Below the pieces are notes generated by a model that was given only the letters and a program-made list of their open reading frames with translations, was not told the origin of the DNA and did no database searches. Positions 1 to 5,418 of a stretch of DNA of 5,550 nt are shown here, piece after piece. The position numbers and the translations under genes are program-made. The DNA is from JBKHDT01 sp049974825 (GTDB lineage: Bacteria; Pseudomonadota; Gammaproteobacteria; Halothiobacillales; Halothiobacillaceae): contig JBNGDJ010000134.1 of NCBI GenBank assembly GCA_049974825.1, forward strand, positions 1-5,550, written 5' to 3'. How positions within the stretch are numbered: the stretch's first letter is position 1; every line of letters starts with the position of its first letter.

Positions 1-8
1 GCGCCATT

Positions 9-33
9 GTGCGGCAGGGCATCCGTGCCCTGC
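9..33. repeat. Dispersed palindromic repeat, copy 1
   Basis: This 25-base segment matches 3229-3253 at 21 of 25 positions. Both start GTGCG, have a stem built on CAGGGC and GCCCTG, and end in CCCTGC. Three of the four differences lie in or next to the loop. Two similar palindromes in separate intergenic regions suggest a dispersed repeat family of the REP type. Whether it is abundant elsewhere in the genome cannot be seen here. Confidence 0.6.
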
Positions 34-253
34 ACGGGAAGGTCTGCATTTGTGCGGACCTTCCCTGGAATGTTGAAAAAAGCAGGAAGCCTTTTTTCAA
101 CTCGCACGACGCGCTCCGCAGATCAATCGCTCGCGGTGATTGACCTGCGTGCAAGCATTCCCAATGCTTGCGCTAACAGGCCGTTGAAAAGTTTTTTCAA
201 CGGCCTGCTAATGCGGGGCTGCCCGGGTACTGCGGTGCAGAATACCGGGCAGC
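14..253. repeat. Array of six consecutive palindromes (REP-like cluster)
   Basis: Six inverted repeats lie head to tail with only short gaps. (1) 14-21/26-33, 8 bp, loop of 4. (2) 36-48/53-65, 13 pairs including one T-G, loop TTTG. (3) 72-82/91-101, 11 bp, loop of 8. (4) 117-128/138-149, 11 of 12 pairs. (5) 151-159/163-171, 9 bp, loop CCC. (6) 177-190/194-207, 14 bp, loop GTT. A seventh follows at 218-229/243-253 with one bulged G and a nested 4-bp stem at 230-233/237-240. The stems differ in sequence, except that 3 and 6 share GTTGAAAA and TTTTTTCAAC. None is followed by a clean T run, so they are not typical intrinsic terminators. The last ones sit just after the stop of the minus-strand gene ending at 261 and may protect its mRNA 3' end. 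The pairing is seen directly; the REP-like label is inference. Confidence 0.75.
174..210. repeat. Long perfect inverted repeat, AT core and GC arms
   Basis: The arms at 177-190 and 194-207 pair perfectly over 14 bp around a 3-base loop. One A-C mismatch further out separates two more pairs (174-175/209-210). The GC-rich outer stem (CAGGCCG) encloses a GTTGAAAA/TTTTCAAC inner stem. It lies 54 bp past the stop codon of the minus-strand gene ending at 261. It could form a terminator-like RNA hairpin in either direction, but the T tract is inside the stem rather than after it, so termination is uncertain. It is the most stable-looking member of the 14-253 array. Confidence 0.7.
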
Positions 254-260
254 GGGGCCG

Positions 261-1430
261 TCAGGCGTTGCCAGCCTGATCCGCGCGTTCGCGGGCGGCT
301 GAAACCAGCATGCCGAGGTTGTCGCGCATCTGCTGCTGTCCCTCGCTGTCGGCCTGCTTGAAGCGCGTGTCCTGCTCGGTCAGGCGCTCCATGAGCTGGC
401 TGACGAAGTTCGCCTGCTGGTCGACAAAGGCCAGCTGACGATCCTGCATCTTCTGGGCGAGCCCTTCGACCAGCTGGTCGAGCCGGCGCATGCCCTGCTC
501 GTGGTCGCCCCGCTCGTCGAGTCGGCTGGTCTGCGTGTAGGCCTGTGTCGCCGCGTAGACCTCCGTGCGGCTCATCGACAGGTTCATGCTCGCCAGTTGG
601 CTGGCGTCAAAGTTCAGGTTTCGGGCCTGGTCGAAGGCCTGCTGGACGTCGCCATTGAAGAACTCGTTTGCCAGCTGGCTCACGTCACGGACAAGGTTTT
701 CCACGGCCTCCAGCTCGTCGGCCGACAGGTCGCCCCGGATGCTGAACTGGAAACCGGACTGCTCGCTGCGGCTGATGTCGAAGCGCGCCACCCGGTTGCC
801 TTGGTCATCCACGGCCACCGCGGCGCTTTGCTCCTGCATCATGCTGCGGTCGAAGGCGATGCTCACCTCCTTGCCGCTGCGCGTGGTGATGTTCATCTCG
901 AAGCTTTCGGCGCGGGCGTAGCGCTCGGCCGCGGCCATGCTGGTCAGGCCCGCGGCGACCGGCTGGGCACCTGGCGCCAGGCCGGCGAGCTTGTCGAAGG
1001 TCAGCTGTTCGGTGCGGTCGACATCCTCGGCAATCCTGCCGCTGAGAATGTCCAGGCTGTCAAGGATTTCCCGGGCTTCCGCAAAACCGCGCCGGGCTCC
1101 CTCGGTTGCCTGGCGGTGCAGCTCGGCGATGTCCTCTTCGGAGGCGCCGCGTGCCCGTGCATTCTCAAGCCCCCGGGCCACGAAGTCAGATATGCGGTCG
1201 GACACTTTCTCGGGCGTGTATTCGCGGGCATCAAGCGCGCGCATTTTCTCCGGCGTCATGCCGGGAATCTGGTTGGCCAGTGATTCGAGAATCTTGTTCT
1301 GAAGGCCCGAAAGCACCTTGCCCGAGTCCTCCGCGCCGGGCGGCTTGCCCTTGCCGGCTTGCAGCAGGCCGCGCATTTTGGGGTCATCCAGCCGGAACTG
1401 GCCGGCCTGCAGGGCATTGAGCATGCTCAT
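261..1430 (-). CDS. DUF5610-like protein of unknown function
   Basis: The product has 389 residues, no signal peptide, no membrane segment and no cysteine, so it is probably cytoplasmic. Residues about 40-150 are helical and match my memory of DUF5610 proteins: the segment YTPEKVSDRISDFVARGLE (71-89), then a GARRGFAEAREILDSL helix (111-126) and a following I...T pattern. Residues 173-232 alternate charged and hydrophobic positions and look beta-rich. They lead into GDLSADELEAVENLV (233-247) and NEFFNGDVQQAFDQA (255-269), which I also recall from this group. The C-terminal third (about 310-385) is strongly helical, rich in Gln, Glu and Arg, and could form a coiled coil. The start is supported by GGAG (1441-1444 on the plus strand) 10 bases upstream; a second ATG two codons in is possible. 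The stop is followed closely by the palindrome array. The biochemical role is unknown. The family call is from memory of sequence patterns and is moderately sure; the reading frame itself is well supported. Confidence 0.8.
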   Translation of the reverse strand: MSMLNALQAGQFRLDDPKMRGLLQAGKGKPPGAEDSGKVLSGLQNKILESLANQIPGMTPEKMRALDAREYTPEKVSDRISDFVARGLENARARGASEEDIAELHRQATEGARRGFAEAREILDSLDILSGRIAEDVDRTEQLTFDKLAGLAPGAQPVAAGLTSMAAAERYARAESFEMNITTRSGKEVSIAFDRSMMQEQSAAVAVDDQGNRVARFDISRSEQSGFQFSIRGDLSADELEAVENLVRDVSQLANEFFNGDVQQAFDQARNLNFDASQLASMNLSMSRTEVYAATQAYTQTSRLDERGDHEQGMRRLDQLVEGLAQKMQDRQLAFVDQQANFVSQLMERLTEQDTRFKQADSEGQQQMRDNLGMLVSAARERADQAGNA

Positions 1431-1504
1431 TGTTGGTTTTCTCCATCAGGGGGCGAGAACGCACACATTCGAACCGACCTCGTCGACTCGTGTGCCAGCA
1501 TGGG

Positions 1505-1510
1505 ATATTA
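1505..1510 (-). promoter_or_regulatory. Possible -10 element for the DUF5610-like gene
   Basis: Read on the minus strand this is TAATAT, 75 bases upstream of the start codon at 1430. It matches the sigma70 -10 consensus at 4 of 6 positions, and no good -35 hexamer lies 15-18 bases further up. The 153-bp gap between the two minus-strand genes would allow a separate promoter, but read-through from the upstream gene is equally possible. Confidence 0.2.
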
Positions 1511-1583
1511 GTCGGCCGTGCGTGGAATTTCCTGAGCTTTTTCGGTGCAGATCAGCAGTTTGTTGTTTGCTGCCGGTTAGTAT

Positions 1584-2975
1584 TCAGCGCGGCTTGCGGA
1601 TCTGCGGCCCGACCCAGCGAGGGGTCAGTTCAATGCGTCGCTCGTCAATCCGGTACTCGCCCCACTGTCCAGATAGCCGGTCATCGGACGGGTCCACCAG
1701 CCGGGCGAGGTCGCGGGCGAAGGCGCGCACAAATTCTGCCGGCGTGTGCAGGCAGGGCCCGCTGGTGCGGCGATCCGCGCAGGGGTGCTCGACTGGTTGC
1801 AGGTCTTCGGGTCGGATCAGCGCCGCGTTGCGCGCATCCAGGTAGCCGGTGACAATCCTCGGCTGATGGCCTAGATACCGCAAAAGCGGCACAACCTGGG
1901 CGATCATCGCCAGATCACCCACCAGGATCACGGCACGGGCCGCGTCCAGTCGGCGATCCAGCGCGGTCATGAAGTCCTGGTCGGCCCGCTTGAATGTCAG
2001 GCGGGCAGTGACAGGGCCCAGCGCTTCGAGAATGGCGCGCTGCGCCTGGCTGGGTTGGTCGGCGACCACCAGAAGGCGCTGTTCGGTTGGCACATCGGCC
2101 AGCCGCTGGTGGATCCACCCACCCACCAAGCCCGGCTCCAGCAGCGGGTGGGAAAGGACGCGACCGGCACAGCGCCCGCCGGTCGCCGGAAGCACCGCAA
2201 TGCCTGCCTGCGCAAGAAGCGGACGCAGGGACTCGGCGCGTGCGGAGTCGGGCAGTGCCAGGCGGGGGCGATTGCCGGCCTCATCCAGCAGGCAGGGACC
2301 GGACACTGGGACCGGTTCGGACAAAACCGTTGGTGCCGGAGCCTCTCGCGCGGCCTTCAGTGCAAGCAGGGCGTCGCGGTTGACGCGCAGCCGGGCATTG
2401 TCGGCAGCCTCCTTTGCGGATTTGGGCGACAGCTCGGCCCAGGCCGCCAGTACGGTTTGGGTCTGGGCGGCGGGAGAGCCCCCCGGCAGCGGGATCTGCG
2501 CCGCTTTTGCCAGCATTCTGCCCGCCTCTACCTTCCGGTCCTGGTGGATGCGTGCCGCGGCCCCAATGAGCAGCCGGCGAAAACGGGCAAGCGCGGAATC
2601 TTCCGGCTGAGGAGGGAGCACGGCCTGGTCCAGCGCCCGATGGTTGAATGCCTCCAGCGCGCCGAGCAGGCGCAGCTGTTGCGGATCGGTGTTCGAAGAC
2701 CAGCCGCCCGGGGGACGATGAAACTGCTGCAGCAGCGCAGCCCGTTCCACGAGGTTGCGGTCGAGATAGGCGAAAATCCGGTCGCGTTTGGCCGACTCGT
2801 CTGCCGCGCTGCCGGCGACGGGTTCAGACAGCAGGGCCGATTGGTTTGATTCCAGAGCCTTGGCAGAATCGCTGTCCGCCTGCGCCGGCATGATGCCCAG
2901 CAGGCACAGCAGCAGTGCCAATACTGGCCTCCAGCCCGCGCGTGCCGTTTTTTTGAGCCATTCCAGGGTTCTCAT
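1584..2975 (-). CDS. Exported protein of unknown function, possible periplasmic-binding-like C-terminal half
   Basis: The product has 463 residues from the chosen start. Residues 1-33 form a classic Sec signal peptide: basic MRTLEWLKKTARAGWR, hydrophobic core PVLALLLCLLGIM, and AQA cleavage motif ending at 33. Cys24 is in the core and lacks a lipobox context, so this is not an obvious lipoprotein. Residues about 55-215 are mostly helical and could be TPR-like. Residues about 245-395 alternate strands and helices, for example RLLVVADQPSQAQRAIL (300-316) and ARAVILVGDLAMIAQVVPLL (346-365). This faintly resembles type 1 periplasmic-binding or LppC/LpoA-type folds, but I cannot assign a family. 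Four mature cysteines (228, 269, 399, 408) could form disulfides in the periplasm. I rejected an upstream in-frame ATG at 3071 because it would place 32 charged residues before the signal peptide. The chosen ATG lacks a good ribosome site of its own and overlaps the stop of a short upstream ORF as ATGA, so coupling is plausible. The DUF5610-like gene lies 153 bp downstream on the same strand. Confidence 0.75.
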   Translation of the reverse strand: MRTLEWLKKTARAGWRPVLALLLCLLGIMPAQADSDSAKALESNQSALLSEPVAGSAADESAKRDRIFAYLDRNLVERAALLQQFHRPPGGWSSNTDPQQLRLLGALEAFNHRALDQAVLPPQPEDSALARFRRLLIGAAARIHQDRKVEAGRMLAKAAQIPLPGGSPAAQTQTVLAAWAELSPKSAKEAADNARLRVNRDALLALKAAREAPAPTVLSEPVPVSGPCLLDEAGNRPRLALPDSARAESLRPLLAQAGIAVLPATGGRCAGRVLSHPLLEPGLVGGWIHQRLADVPTEQRLLVVADQPSQAQRAILEALGPVTARLTFKRADQDFMTALDRRLDAARAVILVGDLAMIAQVVPLLRYLGHQPRIVTGYLDARNAALIRPEDLQPVEHPCADRRTSGPCLHTPAEFVRAFARDLARLVDPSDDRLSGQWGEYRIDERRIELTPRWVGPQIRKPR

Positions 2976-3010
2976 GACCGTTGGCTGAGTGCTCTGCGGT
3001 TTTGCGACAT
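2972..3010 (-). CDS. Possible 12-residue leader ORF (MSQNRRALSQRS)
   Basis: A short ORF sits directly before the exported-protein gene. Its TGA stop (2974-2972) overlaps that gene's ATG (2975-2973) in the ATGA arrangement typical of translational coupling. A GGA lies 8 bases before its ATG, whereas the main gene has only a poor ribosome site. An in-frame ATG at 3022 would extend it to 16 residues (MEIIMSQNRRALSQRS). It has no run of one amino acid suggesting attenuation. It may be chance; the arrangement is seen directly, the expression is inference. Confidence 0.3.
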   Translation of the reverse strand: MSQNRRALSQRS

Positions 3011-3038
3011 GATGATTTCCATGAGTTTTGTTTTGTCC

Positions 3039-3067
3039 CCTGCGGGCGCTCGAGGCGCCCCGGCAGG
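3039..3067 (-). promoter_or_regulatory. GC-rich leader hairpin upstream of the exported-protein gene
   Basis: The stem pairs CCTGC (3039-3043) with GCAGG (3063-3067) and GGGCGC (3044-3049) with GCGCCC (3055-3060), leaving a 5-base loop and a 2-base bulge. It ends 17 bases before the ATG at 3022 and 29 bases before the ATG at 3010. No T run follows on either strand, so it is not an intrinsic terminator. It could structure the 5' leader of the minus-strand transcript. Confidence 0.4.
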
Positions 3068-3071
3068 CCAA

Positions 3072-3101
3072 GGGAATCTATGTACCAATGCAGAGATTCC
3101 C
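3072..3101. promoter_or_regulatory. Operator-like inverted repeat GGGAATCT-N14-AGATTCCC
   Basis: Perfect 8-bp arms (3072-3079 and 3094-3101) are separated by 14 bases, placing the arm centres 22 bp (about two helical turns) apart. That geometry suits a dimeric DNA-binding protein. It lies about 97 bp before the exported-protein start and about 45 bp before the possible gltX -10 box, so it could act on either divergent gene. No known regulator site matches that I recall. Confidence 0.35.
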
Positions 3102-3143
3102 AAGTGAATGACAATGTATCGGCCGGCAGGGCCCCGGGCTTGA

Positions 3144-3149
3144 TAGAAT
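3144..3149 (+). promoter_or_regulatory. Possible gltX -10 box (TAGAAT)
   Basis: TAGAAT matches the sigma70 -10 consensus at 5 of 6 positions and faces gltX. No recognisable -35 hexamer lies 16-18 bases upstream, where the DNA is GC-rich. If real, the gltX transcript would have a leader of roughly 155 bases containing the palindromes at 3181-3192 and 3235-3252. Confidence 0.35.
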
Positions 3150-3180
3150 GTCGCCGCTGCGGGCCAGTATCCGGCATGAC

Positions 3181-3192
3181 GTGGCCGGCCAC
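3181..3192. repeat. 12-bp perfect palindrome GTGGCCGGCCAC
   Basis: The sequence is fully self-complementary with no spacer, in the gltX leader region. It is followed at once by CCCGG (3193-3197), which pairs with CCGGG (3205-3209). In GC-rich DNA such a palindrome can arise by chance, and no function is evident. Confidence 0.3.
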
Positions 3193-3228
3193 CCCGGACA
3201 AATCCCGGGCCAGTGGTCATGTGCCGTC

Positions 3229-3253
3229 GTGCGACAGGGCATTCACGCCCTGC
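3229..3253. repeat. Dispersed palindromic repeat, copy 2
   Basis: This matches 9-33 at 21 of 25 positions. Its stem pairs CAGGGC (3235-3240) with GCCCTG (3247-3252) around loop ATTCAC. It ends 57 bases before the gltX start, in the putative mRNA leader, where a 6-bp GC-rich hairpin could affect transcript folding. See the copy at 9-33 for the family argument. Confidence 0.6.
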
Positions 3254-3310
3254 GGGAGAAAGGGCCCATTCAAAACCATTTTGGAATCCAACACTGCTGG
3301 GAGCTAGTCC

Positions 3311-4723
3311 ATGAAGGTACGCACTCGGTTCGCTCCGTCGCCGACGGGGTTTCTGCACATCGGCGGCGCACGCACAGCCCTGTTCGCCTACCTGTTCGCC
3401 AGGCGTCACGGGGGTGACTTTGTGCTGCGCGTCGAGGACACCGACCGGGCGCGTTCTACCGCCGAATCGGTGAATGCCATTCTCGAGGGCATGACCTGGC
3501 TCGGCCTGGAGTACGACGAGGGCCCGTTCTACCAGACCGAACGCTTCGATCGCTATCGCGCCGTGGTGCAGCAGTTGCTCGACAGCGGCCATGCCTACTA
3601 TTGCTACTGTAGCAAGGAAGAGCTGGACGCCCTGCGCGAACGCCAGCTGGCAGCCGGCGAAAAGCCCCGTTACGACCGGCGCTACCGCGACTTCAAGGGC
3701 ACCCCGCCCGAAGGCATCGAGCCGGTGGTGCGGTTTCGGACGCCGCTGGATGGCGACGTGGTGGTCGAAGACGCTGTGCGCGGCCGGGTCGTGTTTGCCA
3801 ACAGCGAGCTGGATGATCTGATCATCGCCCGCAGCGATGGCACGCCGACCTACAACCTCACCGTGGTGGTCGACGACATGGACATGGGCATCACCCATGT
3901 CATCCGCGGGGACGACCATCTCAACAATACCCCGCGCCAGGTCAATCTCTACCGGGCGCTGGGCGTGGAGCCGCCCGTCTTCGCCCACGTGCCCATGATT
4001 CACGGGCCTGACGGGGCCAAGCTCTCCAAGCGCCACGGGGCTGTCAGTGTCATGCAGTACCGGGACGAAGGCTTCCTGCCCGAGGCACTGATCAACTACC
4101 TCGTGCGCCTGGGCTGGTCTTTTGGGGACCAGGAAATCTTCAGCCGGGACCAGATGATCTCGCTGTTCGACATCGAGGACATCAACCACTCAGCTTCCAG
4201 CATCAACCCCGAAAAGCTGCTCTGGCTAAACCAGCACTACATCAAGACCCTGCCGGCCGATCGGGTCGGCCATGAGCTGCGCTGGCACCTGGGCAATCTG
4301 GATATTGACCCCAGCGAAGGCCCTGCGGTCGAGCAGCTGGTCGAAGCCCTGCGCGAGCGCTCGCCCACACTGGTCGACATGGCCCAGCAGGCCGCGGTTT
4401 ACTTCCGCGCGCCGGAAGACTATGACCCGAAAGCCGTCGCCAAGCATGTCAACGAGCAGTCCGCCGAGGTGCTGGCGGCCGTCGGGGCCGGGCTGCGCGA
4501 TGCCCATGACTGGGTGCCGGAAACGCTGGACGAGCGCGTCAAGAACACCGCTGTTGAACTGGGCCTCAAGCTGGGCAAGGTCGGCCCGCTGCTACGCATT
4601 GCCCTGGTGGGCAGTGCCGCATCGCCCTCGCTGGGCGTGACCCTGGCCCTGCTTGGCCGGGAGGAATCGCTGGCCCGGATTGAACGCGCCATCGCTTTCA
4701 TGAAAACGCAAAAAAACGCTTGA
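3311..4723 (+). CDS. gltX: Glutamyl-tRNA synthetase (GluRS)
   Basis: This cytoplasmic class I aminoacyl-tRNA synthetase joins glutamate to tRNA-Glu using ATP. The 470 residues compare with 471 in E. coli. The N-terminal Rossmann catalytic domain carries FAPSPTGFLHIGGAR (7-21), with the HIGH signature as HIGG at 16-19. Other landmarks are RVEDTDRARS (40-49), ELDDLIIARSDGTPTYN (166-182), HVIRGDDHLNNTPRQ (196-210) and the KMSKS loop as KLSKRHG (237-243). VMQYRDEGFLPEALINYLVR (247-266) leads into the stem-contact region, and the rest forms the helical anticodon-binding domain. The E. coli zinc ligands C98 and C100 are kept (CYC at 98-100), but the second pair, C125 and H127, is Tyr125 and Asp127, so that zinc site is probably incomplete. 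GGGAG at 3299-3303, 7 bases before the ATG, supports the start. The TGA stop lies inside the -35 box of the tRNA promoter. No terminator separates gltX from the tRNA, so some read-through is likely. The identification is near certain. Confidence 0.98.
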   Translation: MKVRTRFAPSPTGFLHIGGARTALFAYLFARRHGGDFVLRVEDTDRARSTAESVNAILEGMTWLGLEYDEGPFYQTERFDRYRAVVQQLLDSGHAYYCYCSKEELDALRERQLAAGEKPRYDRRYRDFKGTPPEGIEPVVRFRTPLDGDVVVEDAVRGRVVFANSELDDLIIARSDGTPTYNLTVVVDDMDMGITHVIRGDDHLNNTPRQVNLYRALGVEPPVFAHVPMIHGPDGAKLSKRHGAVSVMQYRDEGFLPEALINYLVRLGWSFGDQEIFSRDQMISLFDIEDINHSASSINPEKLLWLNQHYIKTLPADRVGHELRWHLGNLDIDPSEGPAVEQLVEALRERSPTLVDMAQQAAVYFRAPEDYDPKAVAKHVNEQSAEVLAAVGAGLRDAHDWVPETLDERVKNTAVELGLKLGKVGPLLRIALVGSAASPSLGVTLALLGREESLARIERAIAFMKTQKNA

Positions 4724-4747
4724 CCGGTTTCGAAAGGCCCGTATAAT
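4702..4747 (+). promoter_or_regulatory. Strong sigma70 promoter for tRNA-Ala, overlapping the end of gltX
   Basis: The -35 box TTGACC (4720-4725) and -10 box TATAAT (4742-4747) are 16 bases apart. The gltX stop TGA (4721-4723) lies inside the -35 box. The upstream bases 4702-4719 are A-rich (AAAA and a run of seven A) and resemble an UP element, although they also code for the last GluRS residues. GCGCGCC follows the -10 box, the GC-rich discriminator typical of stable-RNA promoters under stringent control. The transcript should start near 4754, giving a leader of about 50 bases. Confidence 0.85.
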
Positions 4748-4803
4748 GCGCGCCATCGAACGACGGCAAAGCCAGTCATCTGGTGGTTGTGCCGGACTGA
4801 TTC

Positions 4804-4879
4804 GGGGCTATAGCTCAGCTGGGAGAGCGCCTGCATGGCATGCAGGAGGTCGGCGGTTCGATCCCGCCTAGCTCCACCA
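4804..4879 (+). tRNA. tRNA-Ala, anticodon GGC
   Basis: This is a 76-base tRNA with encoded CCA (4877-4879). The acceptor GGGGCTA pairs with TAGCTCC and includes the G3-U70 wobble pair, the main identity element for alanyl-tRNA synthetase. The D stem is GCTC/GAGC. The anticodon stem CCTGC/GCAGG encloses loop ATGGCAT, giving anticodon GGC, which reads GCC and GCU. The T stem GGCGG (4852-4856) pairs with CCGCC (4864-4868) around TTCGATC. The 5' leader may fold through CAGTC (4773-4777) and GACTG (4795-4799) before processing by RNase P. tRNA-Ala(GGC) beside gltX is also found in E. coli (alaWX), so this is an old gammaproteobacterial arrangement. Confidence 0.98.
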
Positions 4880-4923
4880 ATCAAAGGTTTTTCGACGTTC
4901 GCAAACGTTCGAGAAGCAACCCG

Positions 4924-4958
4924 AAACCCGCATTGCAGCGCGCTTTGCGGGTTTTTTT
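4924..4958 (+). terminator. Rho-independent terminator after tRNA-Ala
   Basis: A perfect 9-bp stem pairs AAACCCGCA (4924-4932) with TGCGGGTTT (4946-4954) around a 13-base loop. The run of seven T (4952-4958) begins within the stem's end. It lies 45 bases past the encoded CCA, as expected for a single-tRNA transcript. Confidence 0.9.
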
Positions 4959-4994
4959 GTGCCTGCTGCTGTCCGCCGGGGCACGCGAGCAGCC

Positions 4995-5064
4995 GGGGTA
5001 ACCTTTGGGGTAACTTTTTGCGGTAACTCGGTTTCTGGAGTTACCCCAGCCGGAGGGTTACCCC
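4995..5064. repeat. Five-copy GGGGTAAC octamer array (three direct, two inverted)
   Basis: GGGGTAAC occurs at 4995-5002 and 5007-5014, with a GCGGTAAC variant at 5020-5027. The reverse complement GTTACCCC occurs at 5040-5047 and 5057-5064. Direct copies start 12 and 13 bases apart, and the inverted pair 17 apart. The last copy runs into a tract of ten C (5061-5070). The layout looks like a cluster of protein-binding sites or iterons. In one forward frame the copies encode repeated Gly-Val-Thr, so a decayed coding repeat is an alternative. Confidence 0.6.
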
Positions 5065-5077
5065 CCCCCCTGCTGGC

Positions 5078-5096
5078 CGGGGCGCATTCCGCCCCG
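5078..5096. repeat. 7-bp hairpin with CATTC loop
   Basis: CGGGGCG (5078-5084) pairs perfectly with CGCCCCG (5090-5096) around CATTC. The other small palindromes at 14-33, 151-171 and 3235-3252 also have CATCC or ATTC at the start of the loop. It may be another member of a loosely related palindrome family. It has no T run and is not a terminator. Confidence 0.4.
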
Positions 5097-5167
5097 AGTC
5101 ATCCGCTGCGGTCGTTTACCGCCTTTACGCCGGCTGTCATGGCCCGGCAGGTCATACTGACTCGCCA

Positions 5168-5208
5168 ATCGCGGCAAGTCGCCGGGCTTTGCTGCCCGAT
5201 TTGCCGAT
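5168..5208. repeat. Imperfect compound hairpin
   Basis: The outer arms ATCGCGGCAA (5168-5177) and TTGCCGAT (5201-5208) pair with two bulged bases. The inner arms CGGGC (5183-5187) and GCCCG (5194-5198) pair perfectly. No promoter or T run is attached, and no known RNA family is recognised. Confidence 0.35.
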
Positions 5209-5240
5209 GGAGTGCTCTCAATGGCCAATACCCGGATGGC

Positions 5241-5288
5241 TGTATCAAAAAGGCAACACAAAAAAGCAACAGTTGTTTTATTGATACA
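5241..5288. repeat. 8-bp inverted repeat enclosing a 13-bp tandem repeat
   Basis: TGTATCAA (5241-5248) is inverted as TTGATACA (5281-5288). Inside lie two adjacent 13-base units, CAAAAAGGCAACA (5246-5258) and CAAAAAAGCAACA (5259-5271), which differ at one base. The section is AT-rich, unlike its surroundings. It could be a protein-binding region, an end of a small element or part of an unwinding region; nothing here decides among them. Confidence 0.55.
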
Positions 5289-5418
5289 TCGTTAGATGTC
5301 TATCTATCGAGTGAAGAGCCTTTTAAATCAATGGGCTGCCAGATATTTCGATAATCTTGTTGAGCAAACCCCGGGTGATGCTCATTACATCCATATGATT
5401 TTTATGAAGAATTTTTCC

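Noticed and set aside
174..253. Integron attC site
   Set aside because: The stems are short, contiguous and lack proper GTTRRRY and RYYYAAC core sites, and no cassette gene or integrase is nearby.
14..253. CRISPR array
   Set aside because: The repeats differ in sequence from each other and are not separated by uniform spacers.
7..279. Forward frame of 90 codons over the palindrome array
   Set aside because: It simply translates the hairpins and has no ribosome site or protein-like composition.
501..1283. Long forward frame of 260 codons
   Set aside because: It lies antisense to the DUF5610-like gene, has no recognisable motif or ribosome site, and is the kind of shadow frame GC-rich genes produce.
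1509..1517. Sigma28-like -10 element GCCGACTAA on the minus strand
   Set aside because: It resembles GCCGATAA, but no TAAA-type -35 element lies 15 bases upstream.
2976..3071. Upstream start at 3071 for the exported protein
   Set aside because: It would add 32 charged, hydrophilic residues before an otherwise perfect signal peptide.
2972..4189. Minus-strand frame of 405 codons across gltX
   Set aside because: Most of it is antisense to the unmistakable gltX gene; the protein has no family resemblance and is a shadow.
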